Positions 47,096 to 58,819 of a DNA stretch of 64,000 nt are shown in pieces (the stretch's first letter is position 1; each line of letters starts with the position of its first letter). The DNA lies in assembly GCA_007922225.1 (NCBI GenBank), contig ML679966.1, forward strand, positions 34,910,793 to 34,974,792. The letters are read 5' to 3'. The stretch is from Emydura subglobosa (taxonomy: Eukaryota; Chordata; Testudines; Chelidae). The position numbers and the translations under genes were made by a program. The notes under the pieces were generated by a model, which was given only the letters and a program-made list of their open reading frames with translations, was not told where the DNA came from and searched no databases.

Positions 47096-48004
47096 AAAAC
47101 AGAGCGGAGCTTCACATTAAATTATTCATAAATGTCTAAGGATCTAATTTTGGGTGGGCAAACTGTGAAATTCTGTGTCTGACGACCATGTTTGCAAAAA
47201 CAAGTGAAAGTCTGTTCTGTAAGCCTGCATGCATAACTTCAGAGGTTACTTGAAAACTCTGACCCGTACTGTTCAAAACCAAGTAAATGCCTTTAATTAA
47301 CAAAATTTTTAAAAAGAATAAAAACAAACTGTTTCAGGATGAACTACTTAGAGAAATATGCCATCTACTTCTTCCATGTTTCTCAAGTGGGAAAAAGAGA
47401 AGAATAAAGCTTTACACTTGAAGTCAAACTGATCATGGCGAGGTGAGGGGAGTGCTCAAGAAAATGCTTTCCTTCTGTCCTTCCCTGCTCCTTTCAGGTA
47501 AATGTACTTCCATGTAAAGATTCAGATAATAATTACTTGCAGGCCTATAAAACCCATTTCACTTCTATTCTAGAAAGTATCATCTTCTTTCATTATCTGA
47601 GTTGATCAGCAAACCTGATATTTATGTTTTATACATCAAATTCACTTTAATCACCAGTCATGAGCCTGACATTCCAAACAGTAGAGACACAAGGAGCAAA
47701 GAACATCTTGCACATTAACTTTCCTCTTTGATTAATCAAAGCTTTAAATTTTCTTGAAGATGTATAGTGTATATATCAAGCCTACTTGCATTACAATAAG
47801 CAGTCAGACACATGACTTAAAATTTTCTGCTGATGTACGGAAAATCACATAGCAGTAATTTCTACTGATACTGTGATCGTATGCAAGTATTTTCCACACA
47901 ATGGACTCTACATTGTATTGAAGTGCCTTCCATTTTTAAATGATTTTTGTTTACATCAAGTCTATCATGCTCAGCCCTCAGAGGAATAGTTCTGTTGTCT
48001 AAAT

Positions 48005-48317
48005 CAGGGACTCCCAAACTGGGCCACAGCCCAAAGGTGTGCCACCACAGTCCAGATGGTCTGTCGGCGCAACTGCATTCTCCAGTCAAACTGTTTGGTT
48101 TCAAAGATCTTGAAGCATTTCTTTGAGAGCATATTGTTAGGGATTTCTATCATTACAATTGTTTACATTAAAAGGAAACATGTATTTTGTTAATTTACAG
48201 TGTTATAGTTTAGGTGTATGTAATAATTAAAATTAATAATTTTCTTCAAGAAGTCTGAAGTGGGCCTATTGCAACTGCACAGATGGGCCTCGGGGGGAAA
48301 AAGTTTGGGAACTCCTG
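48005..48317. mobile_element. Non-autonomous hAT element with target-site duplication
   Basis: The ends CAGGGACTCCCAAACT and AGTTTGGGAACTCCTG are inverted repeats. The eight-base flanks GTCTAAAT (47997-48004) and GTCTAAAA (48318-48325) match at 7 of 8 and resemble the hAT target consensus NTCTAGAN. 313 bases, no transposase; a MITE mobilised in trans. Confidence 0.88.
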
Positions 48318-48357
48318 GTCTAAAACATAACACTGTTTTTAAAAAAAACAAACTGGG

Positions 48358-48450
48358 GTCAGGATTTTCAAAGTGCCCAGCATTGGCCTAACTCTCCTCT
48401 CATACTGAGGGTGATACAAGCTGAGCACTTTTTGAACATTCAACCCTAAA
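48358..48450. repeat. Fragment of a GATTTTCAAAGTGCC-type palindromic element
   Basis: CAGGATTTTCAAAGTGCCCA and TGAGCACTTTTTGAACATTC are loosely inverted, as in the elements at 9757 and 42170. 48451-50270 shows nothing else I can support. Confidence 0.45.
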
Positions 48451-50281
48451 GGACTAATTTCACACATATCACCAACCAAGTTGTGATTTGACATAGAAAT
48501 GTCACTGTCATTGTACTGTACAATGTATAGCTAAAGGAGTTCATCTCAACAGTACCTTGGCAAACACTCCATATCAATCACAACCACTGTTTCATTGTGA
48601 TTTATTGTGTTTGGTGTACTCCAAAGGGAAACTAGTGTAATAGAGGTGCGAGTCTCTGAACATTTGAAAGCAAGAACAATTATTTCTGCTGCTCAACAGC
48701 ACCTCTGTTTTTATTAATTGAAACTCAAACATAAGAGCTGAAGAATTGCAAAATGTTTGCTATAGAAATAATCTTTTTCCTGTTTATCAAGGAAATACTT
48801 TTAGCATATTATAAAAACAAAACTGGAAAATAGACACATGCAATTGGAGTAACAATTTCCAGTTTCCTACTGTGGTTTCAGACTTTTTCTTTGGCTAATT
48901 CAACAACAGTGCTCATATTTCAACAACTAATAATGCTAAATGAGCAGATCATGCCACTTGCTGCTGGATGGCTAAACAAACAAAGGGAAACACACTACCA
49001 TCTTCTACAAGCCTGGGTACTGTGCTGTCGTACAACAAAAATGAGGAGGGTCGGTTTGTGGTTTATATATTATCACACTTTCAAACTTTCTGGTAAAGAT
49101 CTTTCCAGTCTTATTTGTGTCATCTTTCTGTTCAGACTCTACAGAATTTTCTAGAAGCAGCTCTTCATAATTTCTCTATGTTCTTCATTCTCTAGAAATA
49201 CTTTCTTTAGTGGTGCTTACAAAAAAGCAAGAACAGTCCCATCGATTTGTAATCTAGAGTATAATGGATAAAATATGGCCATTTGAAACTTTTCTCATAA
49301 AACAATCCCAAAATGGCTTGTTCTTGTCACTCCTGAAAATCAGTATTTTATGTTGCTTGTAAAAGTGACTGTAGTAGGACATGTTAAGTTGTATATGTTT
49401 TATCACTTCGTAACGTATACTGTATCAATGATGGTTTACATTTAGGTATACTGTATACAGTTTGTCCTGTCTTACATACTGGCTCATCCTGAGTATTTTT
49501 GGTTGAAGGGTGTATTTTCTTTCTTTCTTGGGTTATTTTATTTGATAGTTATTTTGGAATTAGACTGGCTTATAGAGTTATTAATTCATGTTATGTTGAA
49601 TACATTCATTCACTAAGTATTTACCAGACTGATCTTCTTAATAAAAAAATTAAAATAATGCAGTAGTTTTTTAATAAAAAACGTATGTTTACTCCTTTCT
49701 TTTTGCTATAACTGTTTCTTGGAGTAATACAGGTGATTTATTAACTTTCAGCCTATTTGTCTTTTTGTGGGTATATTTCTTTTGGACACTTCCTTTAGGT
49801 TTTTAGCTTTTTACTAATGAATCTGTTTCAAATACACACATAATCCAAATATTTTTTCAATATAATTCAATAAAAAAAACCCTTAAAAATAAAAAATTTT
49901 TATTTCAAGAATGAGGCATTATTTACCTGAAATAAATACTGAAACCCCAATCTTAAATGTATTCTCTATTGCAGAAGAGCAGAATATTTGTTTCTTCATT
50001 GCTAATGGTGACTGGGAACATAGAATTAGACTCAGAATCTTTTACCACGCATATTAGCCAGATCACTTTCTATATTTACAGGATTTGGATTTACAGGATG
50101 AGCTGTTTTCTCATATACATCATACAGGGTTATATTCTTCTCTCAGGTATGTATTCCCATATTTATCTGATTCTGTGCGTGCACTTCTGGCTATAGTTTG
50201 GCCCATTTTGTTGTGTATAACACTAGTTTTCATTCTATAATCTCTTCTAGTTTGGACAATATTCTTAGCAGTTTATTCAGA

Positions 50282-50352
50282 GCATGACCCCAAATCTGTT
50301 GAAGTCAATGGAAAGCTGCCTATTGACTTCAACGTGCTTTGGACCAGGGTCT
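50282..50352. repeat. Palindromic element, GTTGAAGTCAATGG type
   Basis: CTGTTGAAGTCAATGGAAAG and CTATTGACTTCAACGTG are inverted around the centre, and ACCCCAAAT/CTTTGGACCAGGG at the ends. Same family as 14302-14375. 50353-51410 shows no other feature. Confidence 0.68.
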
Positions 50353-51426
50353 AAGTAAACTGAGATACATAAAAGCTGCTCAATTAAAAATGATAATGCT
50401 GTTGAGACTATGTAAGGGATAGAGTAGTATCCTACATGATAAATTGTCAACTCAGTGGTATTAATGATCCTGTGGAAAACTGCCATTTTAAGAGATGTCA
50501 TTTCTTTGATAAAACTGATGATCTGGATAGTATGGATAGCAGGGAAATAATCTGATTAGGTACAAACTGATACAAATTTAGGTTTGTCACAATCCTTAAA
50601 CAACAGTAATAAGGTTTTCTACAACTCTGCAAACCACAAAGTTTATAGGACAAAGATTTAATCTATGGGCACAGACAGGCAACTTCTAATAAATGAAAAG
50701 AGCCTAATTTGTGCAGAACTGAAGATGAATGCTCTTGAGAAGATCATTTATGGGGCTAGGTAGGCAGGTTTTCACTCATTCTTGACAAATTAAAAAGTGA
50801 CAAAATATTCTTTTTTATTTAGAGAGGGTTTTGGAGATATTTGGCCTTGTAAAAATAAATTGATAAAGTAGATTAGTTCCTTCTTTTAGAAATGTTTTAA
50901 TGTTTGACAAAGCTCATTTTCAAGCTGTCTGGAGTGGCTCACAAGCATGAGTACCAGTCTCAGGGCAGACTGTGAGGAAGCAAGGCACAAACCCCAAACT
51001 ATGCAGCTATGAGTTCTATATTTAGATTTCACCAACCAAGTATCAAGTGTGAACTCCTGAAGCACTATAACAGTCTTAATATGGAGTCATGAAGAGTCCC
51101 TTTGGGTACCCCACTCTATCTTGCCATCCAGGCAAGCTTGCCATTGTAATAATGGTCCCTTACATCAAAAATCATAACAATATTCAGATTACTCCCAGTC
51201 CCAAAGGACAAGTCATTTACCCCAGGTTAATTGCACCCTAGATCCTACACCAAAGACAATGCTTGTAATCAATCCTATTAAGTTAAGTAAAGGTTTTCTA
51301 ACTAAGAAAAAGAAATGAGTTATTTACAACCTTAAAGCAGGCAAACACACATACACACAAATGAGTTACAGTCTTAGGTTCCAAAAGGGTAATAGAAGCT
51401 GCTGTAATAGGCAATATCCTCTAGGG

Positions 51427-51818
51427 CAGTGGCTCTCAACCTTTCCAGACTACTGTACCCCTTTCAGGAGTCTGATTTGACTTGTGTACCCCCAAGTTTC
51501 ACCTCATTTAAAAACTACTTGTTTACAAAATCAGACATAAAAATATAAAAGTATCAGCACATTATTACCAAAAAATTATTTACTTTCACATTTTTACTAT
51601 ATAATTATAAAATAAATCAATTGGAATATAAATATTGTACTTACATTTCAGTGTACAGTATACAGAGCAGTATAAATAAGTCACTCACTGTATGAAATTT
51701 TAGTTTGTAATGACTTTGCTAGTCCTTTTTTTGTAGCCTGTTGTAAAACTAGGCAAATATCTAGATGAGTTGATGTACCCCACGAAGACCTCTGCATACC
51801 CCTGGTTGAGAACCACTG
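51427..51818. mobile_element. Non-autonomous hAT-Charlie-type element
   Basis: The ends CAGTGGCTCTCAACC and GGTTGAGAACCACTG are 15-base inverted repeats with one mismatch. The eight-base flanks CTCTAGGG and CCTTACGG share five positions. Sub-terminal CTGTACCCC and ATGTACCCC also pair in inverted sense with the far end. 392 bases, AT-rich core, no coding potential. Confidence 0.85.
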
Positions 51819-52408
51819 CCTTACGGCTAGGCTAACTCAGGCCAAAAACCTGGGGATCCCTTGCTTATGCTTAGAAATCTTCAACCTCCAGCGTTCAAAG
51901 AGCAGAGAGAGACAGTTCCTTCCTGTCAGGAATTTTTATTCACTTCTCCCAGAGCTCAAGCTGACTGGACAAATCCACCTCCTCTTCCTGGATGTGGGGG
52001 GAAGCAATCAACAAAGTATTTGTTCTTTGATATTTCACAATGGCTCATTTGGTTCCAATGGGTCTTCTTGGTGGGCAAGACCTAACACCTTCTGTAGGAA
52101 GCCAGCTTTTCTACATTAATCAATGCTCATTTCCCATTTACAGAAGATCACAATGCAAACACTTAATATAACTTTATAACATGGGATACAGATGTTATAA
52201 ATCAGATTATGAAATGCTTATAGAATGTATGCATGTAACAAAGTCTAAACACTAAACCTATTCTCATAAACTTCACATCTATTTTAAATATACTAACACA
52301 CAGATGAACCAGACTATACATTACTATGCAAATGTATGTATTTGTCAATGTTCACTGAGGTCCAGGAGTTGGCATCTGGTCTGTCAGAGTCACACTCATA
52401 GTTTACTG

Positions 52409-52640
52409 AGGCCTGGTCTACACTAGAAAATTAGGTAAGTTTTGCTAAATCAGTCAGGGGTGTGCAAGAGCCACACTCCTGAACAGTGTCATTAAACTGA
52501 CCTAAATCCTCATGTAGTCAGTGCTAGGTCAACAGAAGAATTTTTCCATTGACTTAACTATTGTCTCTTGGAGAGGTGGATTACTTACACTGACAGAAGA
52601 ATCTCTACTGTTGACATAGGTAGCAGGATTATAAAGAGGC
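52409..52640 (+). repeat. MITE beginning AGGCCTGGTCTACACTAGAA
   Basis: A widespread turtle-type DNA-transposon derivative built of successive hairpins: ATTAGGT..CAGGGGTGTG pairs with CCACACTCCTG..GACCTAA, then GTCAACAGAAGAA pairs with TTTTTCCATTGAC. It ends near TGTTGACATAGGTAGCAG. The copy is 3'-incomplete. A relative is at 59170-59352. Confidence 0.68.
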
Positions 52641-53394
52641 ATGAGACACTCAATTCCCTATCCATCTGCCAGGAATACTATCTCTCTGAAGGAGCAGACA
52701 AAGCAAAAGTGGATCTGTGGAAGCAATATAACAGAAGACCTCCACTTACTGTTCTGTCACCTAGTTTTCCTCTTCAAAAAATTGCCCATGTGACAGGAAG
52801 CTATACATGAATATGTTATCATTTTACATATTCTTATCATCATGACATTTATTACAGATCAATTGATAGGTTTTCTAAACAGGAAGGCTCCATGAGCAAA
52901 GGAAGAACCGTAAGGAACTAGCAGAAACACAGCTCAAGACTATGTATTGGAAAACACATTGATGGTGAAAGAAGAAAGAGGTGAACTTCCAGGATCAGGC
53001 TATTTCTGCCAGGAGAAGAGGCTTTCACACTTTTGAGCAAACAAAGAACAAAACCAGCTATGAGCAATAATAATACTGCTGACACCCATTATCTCTTGTA
53101 ATTTATGTTTTTCCAACCGGTAATCTGTAATAATGCCTATTCTGCTGTACTCAGATTCTTATACTGCATTTATCACTGTAATATCTGAGCTCCTTCCAAT
53201 AGTGCATTAAGTGACATGACCAATATCGATCACGTGTGTTTGTTCTCCCTCAACCTCTCCCAAGGGTGAGAACTATGCATGCAGTAGACTATTTTGTTTT
53301 GGTAGAATTCTTGGTATCTATATGGGAATAAAAGTAATTTTTTTCTTAATATTTTGTTTCTCACCTCTCTTTAAGAGTCCACTGGGCCAGAGAG

Positions 53395-54055
53395 AGAATG
53401 AGAGCACAAGCATGAGAATGCCTCTGTAAACTGGTGGCTACAGCATTCATCTGGGAGGCGGGAAACTCAGGACTCTGCTCCGGTGACTCTTTAGCTATAT
53501 ATCCAGAGTGCAACAGCTTCAAGAGAAGAGAGACTGCAAGAGCCTCACATCAGAATAGTCTCTAGCCCAGTGGTTTGGGCACTCACCTGAAAGGTGGCAG
53601 ATCCCAAAACTCGCCTTCTCAGGTGGAGCAGAGACTGGAGCCAGGGGTTTCCCACAGCTCAGGTGAGTACCCTAATGCCTGAGGGAAGTCCTTCTCTTCC
53701 CTCCTGTTTTCTTGATAACAGCACGGGCATCAACTGCCAAGAGAAGGTTCACAGCTGAGAATCCCAAGCAGGCACAGGCACTTCCTGGAAGCCCAGACTT
53801 AGGCACCTATCTCCAAGACAGGGCTGTGAATAGCACACATACCATGTTGTCAACATCTCCCACTGGCTAGCTTAGGCAGGTGCCTGCCTAGCATGCTGAC
53901 TTTTGTAAATCACGGTCTAAGATGTCTGTCTTTCCCTGTCCATTGTACTGGAGCTCAGGCATCTAACTCAGGCTTTAAAAATCACAATGATTTGTTAGGC
54001 ATTGTAATGCTCATTGTAACCTAACTCTTTTTGTGCATTCAGGCCCTTGTTCTTA
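53395..54055 (-). mobile_element. Palindromic tRNA-like element, copy B
   Basis: On the minus strand it follows copy A (41236-41935): CACAAAAAGAGTTAGG, TTACAAAAGTCAGCATGC, CCTAAGCTAGCCAG, GGTGCCTAAGTCTGGGCTTC and GGAAGTGCCTG, then a hairpin of opposed tRNA-like modules at 53567-53690 (on +: TAGCCCAGTGGTTTGGGCAC and, inverted, GAGTACCCTAATGCCTGAG). Another module in the + sense lies at 53430-53485 (CTGGTGGCTACAGCATTCAT). No coding motif. Confidence 0.62.
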
Positions 54056-54490
54056 TGGAAAATGAGGAGTGGAAGATGAGCCATGAATTTGAAGTCTGAA
54101 ATGAGAAAGTGAAACCAAACCTCCATTGTTATTATTATAGGAACTGCAACTAGTGATACTTATGGTTCAGGTTGCCTGACATTTTCCATCATAAGAGAGT
54201 GTTTTCATTAGCTCATAACTTTGCCAAACAAAGAAAGTGGGCTGAAATTTTCCATGCTGGCAGTCTGTCTTTGGCTGAATTAATGTATTTAGAACAGTTC
54301 AGCTATTTTTCAGAAGAAGATTAGGAAAAATACACTGTTTTGCTCATATTAATAAAGTTAAAACTATTGCTTTGTTGTGATGTTCTAGCACCTCCATACT
54401 TGGAGCAGAGACTTGAAATTTGGCAGCAGATCTCCATCGTTTCAAGAACGTGTCTTCTGCTACCCTTGTGAAAATTAAATGCCAAAAAAC
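54056..54490. other. Unassigned, possibly an old repeat
   Basis: Phrases such as GTTAAAACTATTGCTTTGTT and GCCAAAAAACATTGTTAAGG look familiar from turtle interspersed repeats, but I cannot name the family. The minus-strand frame 54344-54568 is not a recognised protein. Confidence 0.3.
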
Positions 54491-54492
54491 AT

Positions 54493-55698
54493 TGTTAAGG
54501 TTGCCTAGTGATAGTTTGTGCCCTTCTGGGACATAACCTTCAGCAAAACTCAAACTTCTGAAAACCATAAGTAGGTAGGAAGGAGAATGTGAAGGAGGTC
54601 CAAGTTTGAAGTAAACAAGTACAGCTAATTAGCATATCAGACAGCTAATTGGTTGAAAATGATATCACCCCTAAGTGGGAAGATGCTGCTGATTGAGCTT
54701 AAGAAAGCAACCAATCAGAAAGAGTCAGAAAATTGTATATAAGGCAGATATCTGACAGGCTTGAGTGTAGGCAACTAGATGATGGAAGAAAAAAGACAGC
54801 AGCAGCAGCAGCAAGACACAACAAGCAAAAATAAGACAGAGCAGAAGGACCTGAAACAAAACAGGGATATAACCACAAAGAAGGAGAATAAGTATGACTC
54901 TTCTAAATATAAGGAATGAATGGGTATGATTGTAAATAAAGCTGGATGCTTGTGTTTGAATGATCTCTAACCCCACGCATTCTAAGATTGCCTGATCAAC
55001 ATTTATAGAATGTCAATTTGTAGCAGTATTATTAAGTATGTAATTGTAATGTCACTGTATAAATATGTGTGGAATTGTATGTTGTATTGTAATAAATTTG
55101 GTATTCTAATACAACATTATATTAAGGTTTTATACATATGTATGCAGGATTTCTTTATGTTATATATTGCAACATTGTCTGCTTATTATGATGCGCTGCA
55201 AATAAGTATTTATAGCATTCTAATATGTGCTAAGGAAATATTGTATTGTGTTATGAGTACTATATTGCAATTTTAGAATTTAGATTATATCTGTTGGTGC
55301 TACACATTAAGTTATATAGTTTATAGTATTGTAATTTATAGTCTTGTATTTTCTTAAGTGACTTATTTCATATGTTACATTGTGTTGATTTTCGATTTAA
55401 AAACCAGCTTATTAGAATTAGTATTTAATAAAGAGACATTTTGTTTTTGAAGAAATTACTGTCCGAGTGTCAATACTTTGAGCGGAGGGCTGTATCCATG
55501 TCCAGTCGAGGGTAAACTGAGGCAGGCAGGTCTAGTGAGCTCTCCAACAATTTAAATGGAAATACATAGTAAACTCTTGTAAATCTCCTAGGACAGACCA
55601 CTTTTGGTTACTCGCTTATAGAAGTAAGGCTTGGATTGGTTCATTAGCATACCCAAGACATTATAGGATTTCATGGGTTCCAAAGTTTTAGGGTAACA
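54493..55698 (+). mobile_element. 5' LTR of an endogenous retrovirus
   Basis: The right end (GGGTAACA at 55691-55698) is fixed by the primer site that follows. The left end is uncertain: TGTTAAGG at 54493 would pair partly with the right end, while TGTGAAGG at 54588 is an alternative. Promoter signals lie near 54709-54741. Polyadenylation-type AATAAA words occur at about 54935, 55090 and 55427; the first is followed by a GT-rich stretch. Five CAG units (54797-54811) lie in the presumed R region. No second LTR is found in the window. Confidence 0.62.
54709..54741 (+). promoter_or_regulatory. LTR promoter: CCAAT and TATA boxes
   Basis: AACCAATCAG at 54709 and TTGTATATAAGGCAG at about 54733 are spaced about 25 bases apart, as in retroviral U3 regions. 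A second AGCTAATTGG (inverted CCAAT-like) lies at 54643. Transcription would start at about 54765-54770 and run toward the primer site and gag. Confidence 0.65.
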
Positions 55699-55701
55699 AT
55701 T

Positions 55702-55719
55702 TGGCATCCCTGAGTGGGT
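55702..55719 (+). promoter_or_regulatory. Primer-binding site, tRNA-Asn type
   Basis: TGGCATCCCTGAGTGGGT matches the complement of the vertebrate tRNA-Asn 3' end (recalled from memory) at 15 of 18 positions. All three differences are transitions, one at a CpG position. It lies three bases after the LTR CA end. tRNA-Asn is an uncommon primer among vertebrate retroviruses. tRNA-Lys fits less well because it needs a gap. Confidence 0.75.
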
Positions 55720-55894
55720 CTACAGAGTTATTAGAGGCTAGAACAGTATAGTGCCCCCATGTGTATTAGAGGATGATTGACACCTGATAGTAAAACTTTT
55801 TCTTTCTGAAGTTTTAAATAGAAAATCATATTATATAGTGATACAAGGAGAAGTTAATGGTGTTTTAAAGAGCCCCATTGGTGACCTGGTCATT

Positions 55895-56345
55895 CGTAGT
55901 TTGGGCTGTTATACCTGAATGGAGAAGTCATCAGGCACGGGTGAATAATCAAGATGGGATTGGGGTATTCGTTGTTTGGGCTATCATACCCAAACACAGG
56001 AATCGTTGTGCCCCGGTGAATGTGGGATAGTCATAGTTTGTGCTGTCATACTCAAATGCAGGGGTCGTTGTGCCCCGGTGAATGTGGGTTATTTATTAGC
56101 TCAGGCTAGCAGATCCAAACACAGGGGTCATCATGCCCCAGTGAATAATCAAAGTCAGGTCATTTGTTAATTTGGGTTATCCCACCCAAAAACAGGGGTG
56201 GTTGTGCCCTGGTGAATTAATAGTTTGGGTCAGTATGCCCAAAAACAGGGGTGGTTGTGCCCCGGTCAATAGCTAAGAATAAGAGGTTTATTAGTTTGGG
56301 CTGTCATACCCAGAAACAGTGGTTGTTATGCCCTGGTAAATAGTT
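55895..56345 (+). repeat. Seven-copy tandem repeat in the retroviral leader, each with two hairpins
   Basis: Seven diverged units begin near 55898, 55973, 56035, 56098, 56169, 56222 and 56293; periods run 52-75 bases. A typical unit holds TTTGGG-8 bases-CCCAAA, then A-C-A-GGGG-8 bases-CCCC-GGTGAAT. First stems are perfect at 55975-55994, 56171-56190 and 56224-56243; second stems (GGGG/CCCC with 8-base loop) are perfect near 56060, 56123 and 56248-56263. Lies between primer site and gag, where packaging signals reside. Reading frames across it are interrupted by unit-length changes not divisible by three, so it is unlikely to be protein. Confidence 0.85.
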
Positions 56346-56349
56346 GTTG

Positions 56350-58760
56350 TTGAGATCCAAAGGATCAAGGTAAGTGTCGTTGACAAATATTTGGTTTAGG
56401 AGACCCAGTTGTGCAGGTAGCCAGGGTCTTCTAAATAGGGCGAGGAGGCCCCACAAGAAAAGAATCGGGCACCAAAGGCGAGAAGGCCTGAGGAGGGCAG
56501 ATTCTGGCATCGGGCACCGAGTGCAATGAGGCCCCCGAAGGCAGACTGGAGAAATTGTCGGAACCTCAAACTAGGAGCTCAATTCTGAGGAAAATAGTGT
56601 AATTTGTAGATTAAAAGGGAGGAAATTGAGAGTCGCTGCCTGAATTTCCACCTGGTTAAAACAGTAGAAATAAAAATCCAAAATGATAGCGAAAGGGAAA
56701 CTGAGTCACAACTGAGCATTTTGGAAATAATGTTAGGAAATAGGTTAGAAGATTTTATTAAGCAAAAGGGAAATGGTCCCTAGAAAGAAGGTGTTTTTAC
56801 TGAGCCTGGTACCTATCAATAATTGTGTCAGCAATGGGAACAATGGGTTCAGCCTAAAGGAAAAGGGATTCCTTTTTGGACCCACTGCAAAAAGGCAAAG
56901 AAACAGACTGCTTTGCAGGGTTTGCAAAATGGTAACTGTAGTTTTAAATAAAGAACAGGAACAGAGGATCAGAGAAGGAATTAATAGACAATCTCAGGGC
57001 AAAGATGCAGAAATTAGAAAAGGAATTGGCTAATCTACAGAAAGAAGCAGTTGATTCAAAGATAGAGGCTGACGTTCTTAGAGCCACAGTGTTGGCACAG
57101 AACACTCAAAGGTTGCCCTGCAGAAGGAATTGGCCAGTGCAAAAGCAAAAGTTGATGCGTTGGAAGCCACTGTGTCAGTATAGACAGTCAGACAAAAGCC
57201 TTACAAAAAGAAGTCAGCAACGCACAGATAGAACAGGGCAAGTTAAGGCAGGAGGTAGCAGAGTGAAAACAAAAAATGTTAGATGGGCAAGCTGTAGTGG
57301 AAGCAGTGCTCACAAAGAGAAAGAAAGAAAATAAGGTTACCCATGGGATCTCATAGTGCCAAAAAAATGCTCCAAAAGATGAACTGCAAGTAAGAGAAGG
57401 AGTAGCAATGGCAGCAAAGGGGCAAGAAGAAAGAGGCTGGGATGATGAAATCCCTGAATGGTGCAATAAAAGGGAAAGGACCAGTCTTTGTGATGAGAAT
57501 TCCTCCAGTTTGCACTGTGAAAAGGATAACCCCGAGGAGTTCCCTCAGAGACCTTATGCCAGAGGACAAAGTAAGGCAAGTCCACAGATCCCCCAAATAG
57601 GAGTATAATAGCCAGTTGGTTGACTAAAATGTTTGATATGCCTAAAGACAACAGGAACAGATGTCTCAACCAGGGTTGCAAAAGAACTAAACAACTACTG
57701 TATGTTTCAGTTAGAGGGATCCAAAAGATGAGAAGATTTCTCAAGTCAGGATCAGCAGTTGCTCCTGCAGCAGCTGGAGTTTTGGTGTAGGGAGGAGGCT
57801 CAGCTTGAAACTGAGAACTCCATACTACAAGAGAAAGGTGGACTGCAGACTAGAAAGCTGCAGCACACTTGTGATAAGCAACGGCTTAAAATATTAAGGG
57901 AGCAAGATTATTGCTTAAGTAAAACTGCCACACAGGTAGCAATAGATGTGGTTCTGAATTCGCAAAACCAACAGACTGTATCTGACCATGCATATTGCAA
58001 ACAGAAAGTGGGTTGCTTGCAGGAAGAGCTGCAGGCTATGAAGGTAGTTAATAGCACAGCTCAAGGAAGCAGTGCTATGGTGAGCCAAAAAAAAAGGTTG
58101 AGCTCACAAAATTGAAAGAAAAAAACAGGGATAGTTCAGGCTTAGGTTCAGTAGTAGGTTCAGAAGTAATACTAACAGCCTAAAGGTAAAAAAGGTGAAG
58201 ACTTTCTTCCCAGGAAGGAATTCTGATTTTGTAATGTGCTCTCCTAAATAGGGACAACCAGTACAAGAAAAACAAAAAAGTCATGTATGACTTGGGAATT
58301 GGTGCGTGAAAATCCTGAATTAATTAAGGGAGGTAGTGTGTATTGTAACACAATCTGAAGGAACATTAGTTCACAATTTGGCCTAACAATGAAAACAGCA
58401 GTAATGGATAAGAATTCAGGTGCTGCTTTAAATAATGTAGGACCAATTATATGTGAAGTACAGAAAGGATGGTCACCTCCAAAGAAAAAAGCTGGATAAG
58501 GTATTAGTAGTAATCTTCTCTAAAATTGGTCCACAGGAAAAAGGTGACCAATGGAACGAAGGGGGAAATAAAAGCAGCAAGGTTAATAAAGAATAGAGAA
58601 AAACTCTTACATCCGGCAGAGTTTGGCTTTGGGAAAAATTGTTGCAGTATGAGTCTAGGGATCAGATTGAAGTAATTTTTCAATAGGTAACCCATCAAAG
58701 GGTAGCCACCCATGAGGGGAGCATGCCTATAGCTCCCTCACCCTCCAAATTCAAGTATAG
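56350..58760 (+). pseudogene. Retroviral gag remnant with long coiled coil
   Basis: Broken into many frames. From 57005 a heptad-rich stretch reads KLEKELANLQKEAVDSKIEA and continues, after a shift near 57105, in another frame with ALQKELASAKAKVDALEATV. A tail at 57408-57608 is acidic and polar (DDEIPEWCNKRERT). Frame 57759-58115 is again helical (LLQQLEFWCREEAQLETENS and CLQEELQAMK). I see no Cys-His zinc knuckle. A gag rich in coiled coil without obvious knuckles is unusual for gamma- or betaretroviruses and recalls spuma-like or fish-type gag, but that is only a resemblance. At least six stops or shifts; inactive. Confidence 0.6.
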
Positions 58761-58819
58761 GGAGGCTGAGCGCCCCCATCTCCCCAGTGTCAGCAAAAAA
58801 TCATACTGACCTAGTGGCA

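Noticed and set aside
54344..54568. 74-codon minus-strand frame next to the retroviral LTR
   Set aside because: No known family; it overlaps sequence that looks like an old interspersed repeat and the LTR start.
55976..56170. 64-codon frame with repeated Pro-Val-Asn peptide across the hairpin array
   Set aside because: The peptide repetition follows from the DNA tandem repeat; unit lengths shift the frame and other units do not continue it.
55895..56345. CRISPR array
   Set aside because: Units are continuous diverged tandem repeats without unique spacers, inside an endogenous retrovirus of a vertebrate genome.
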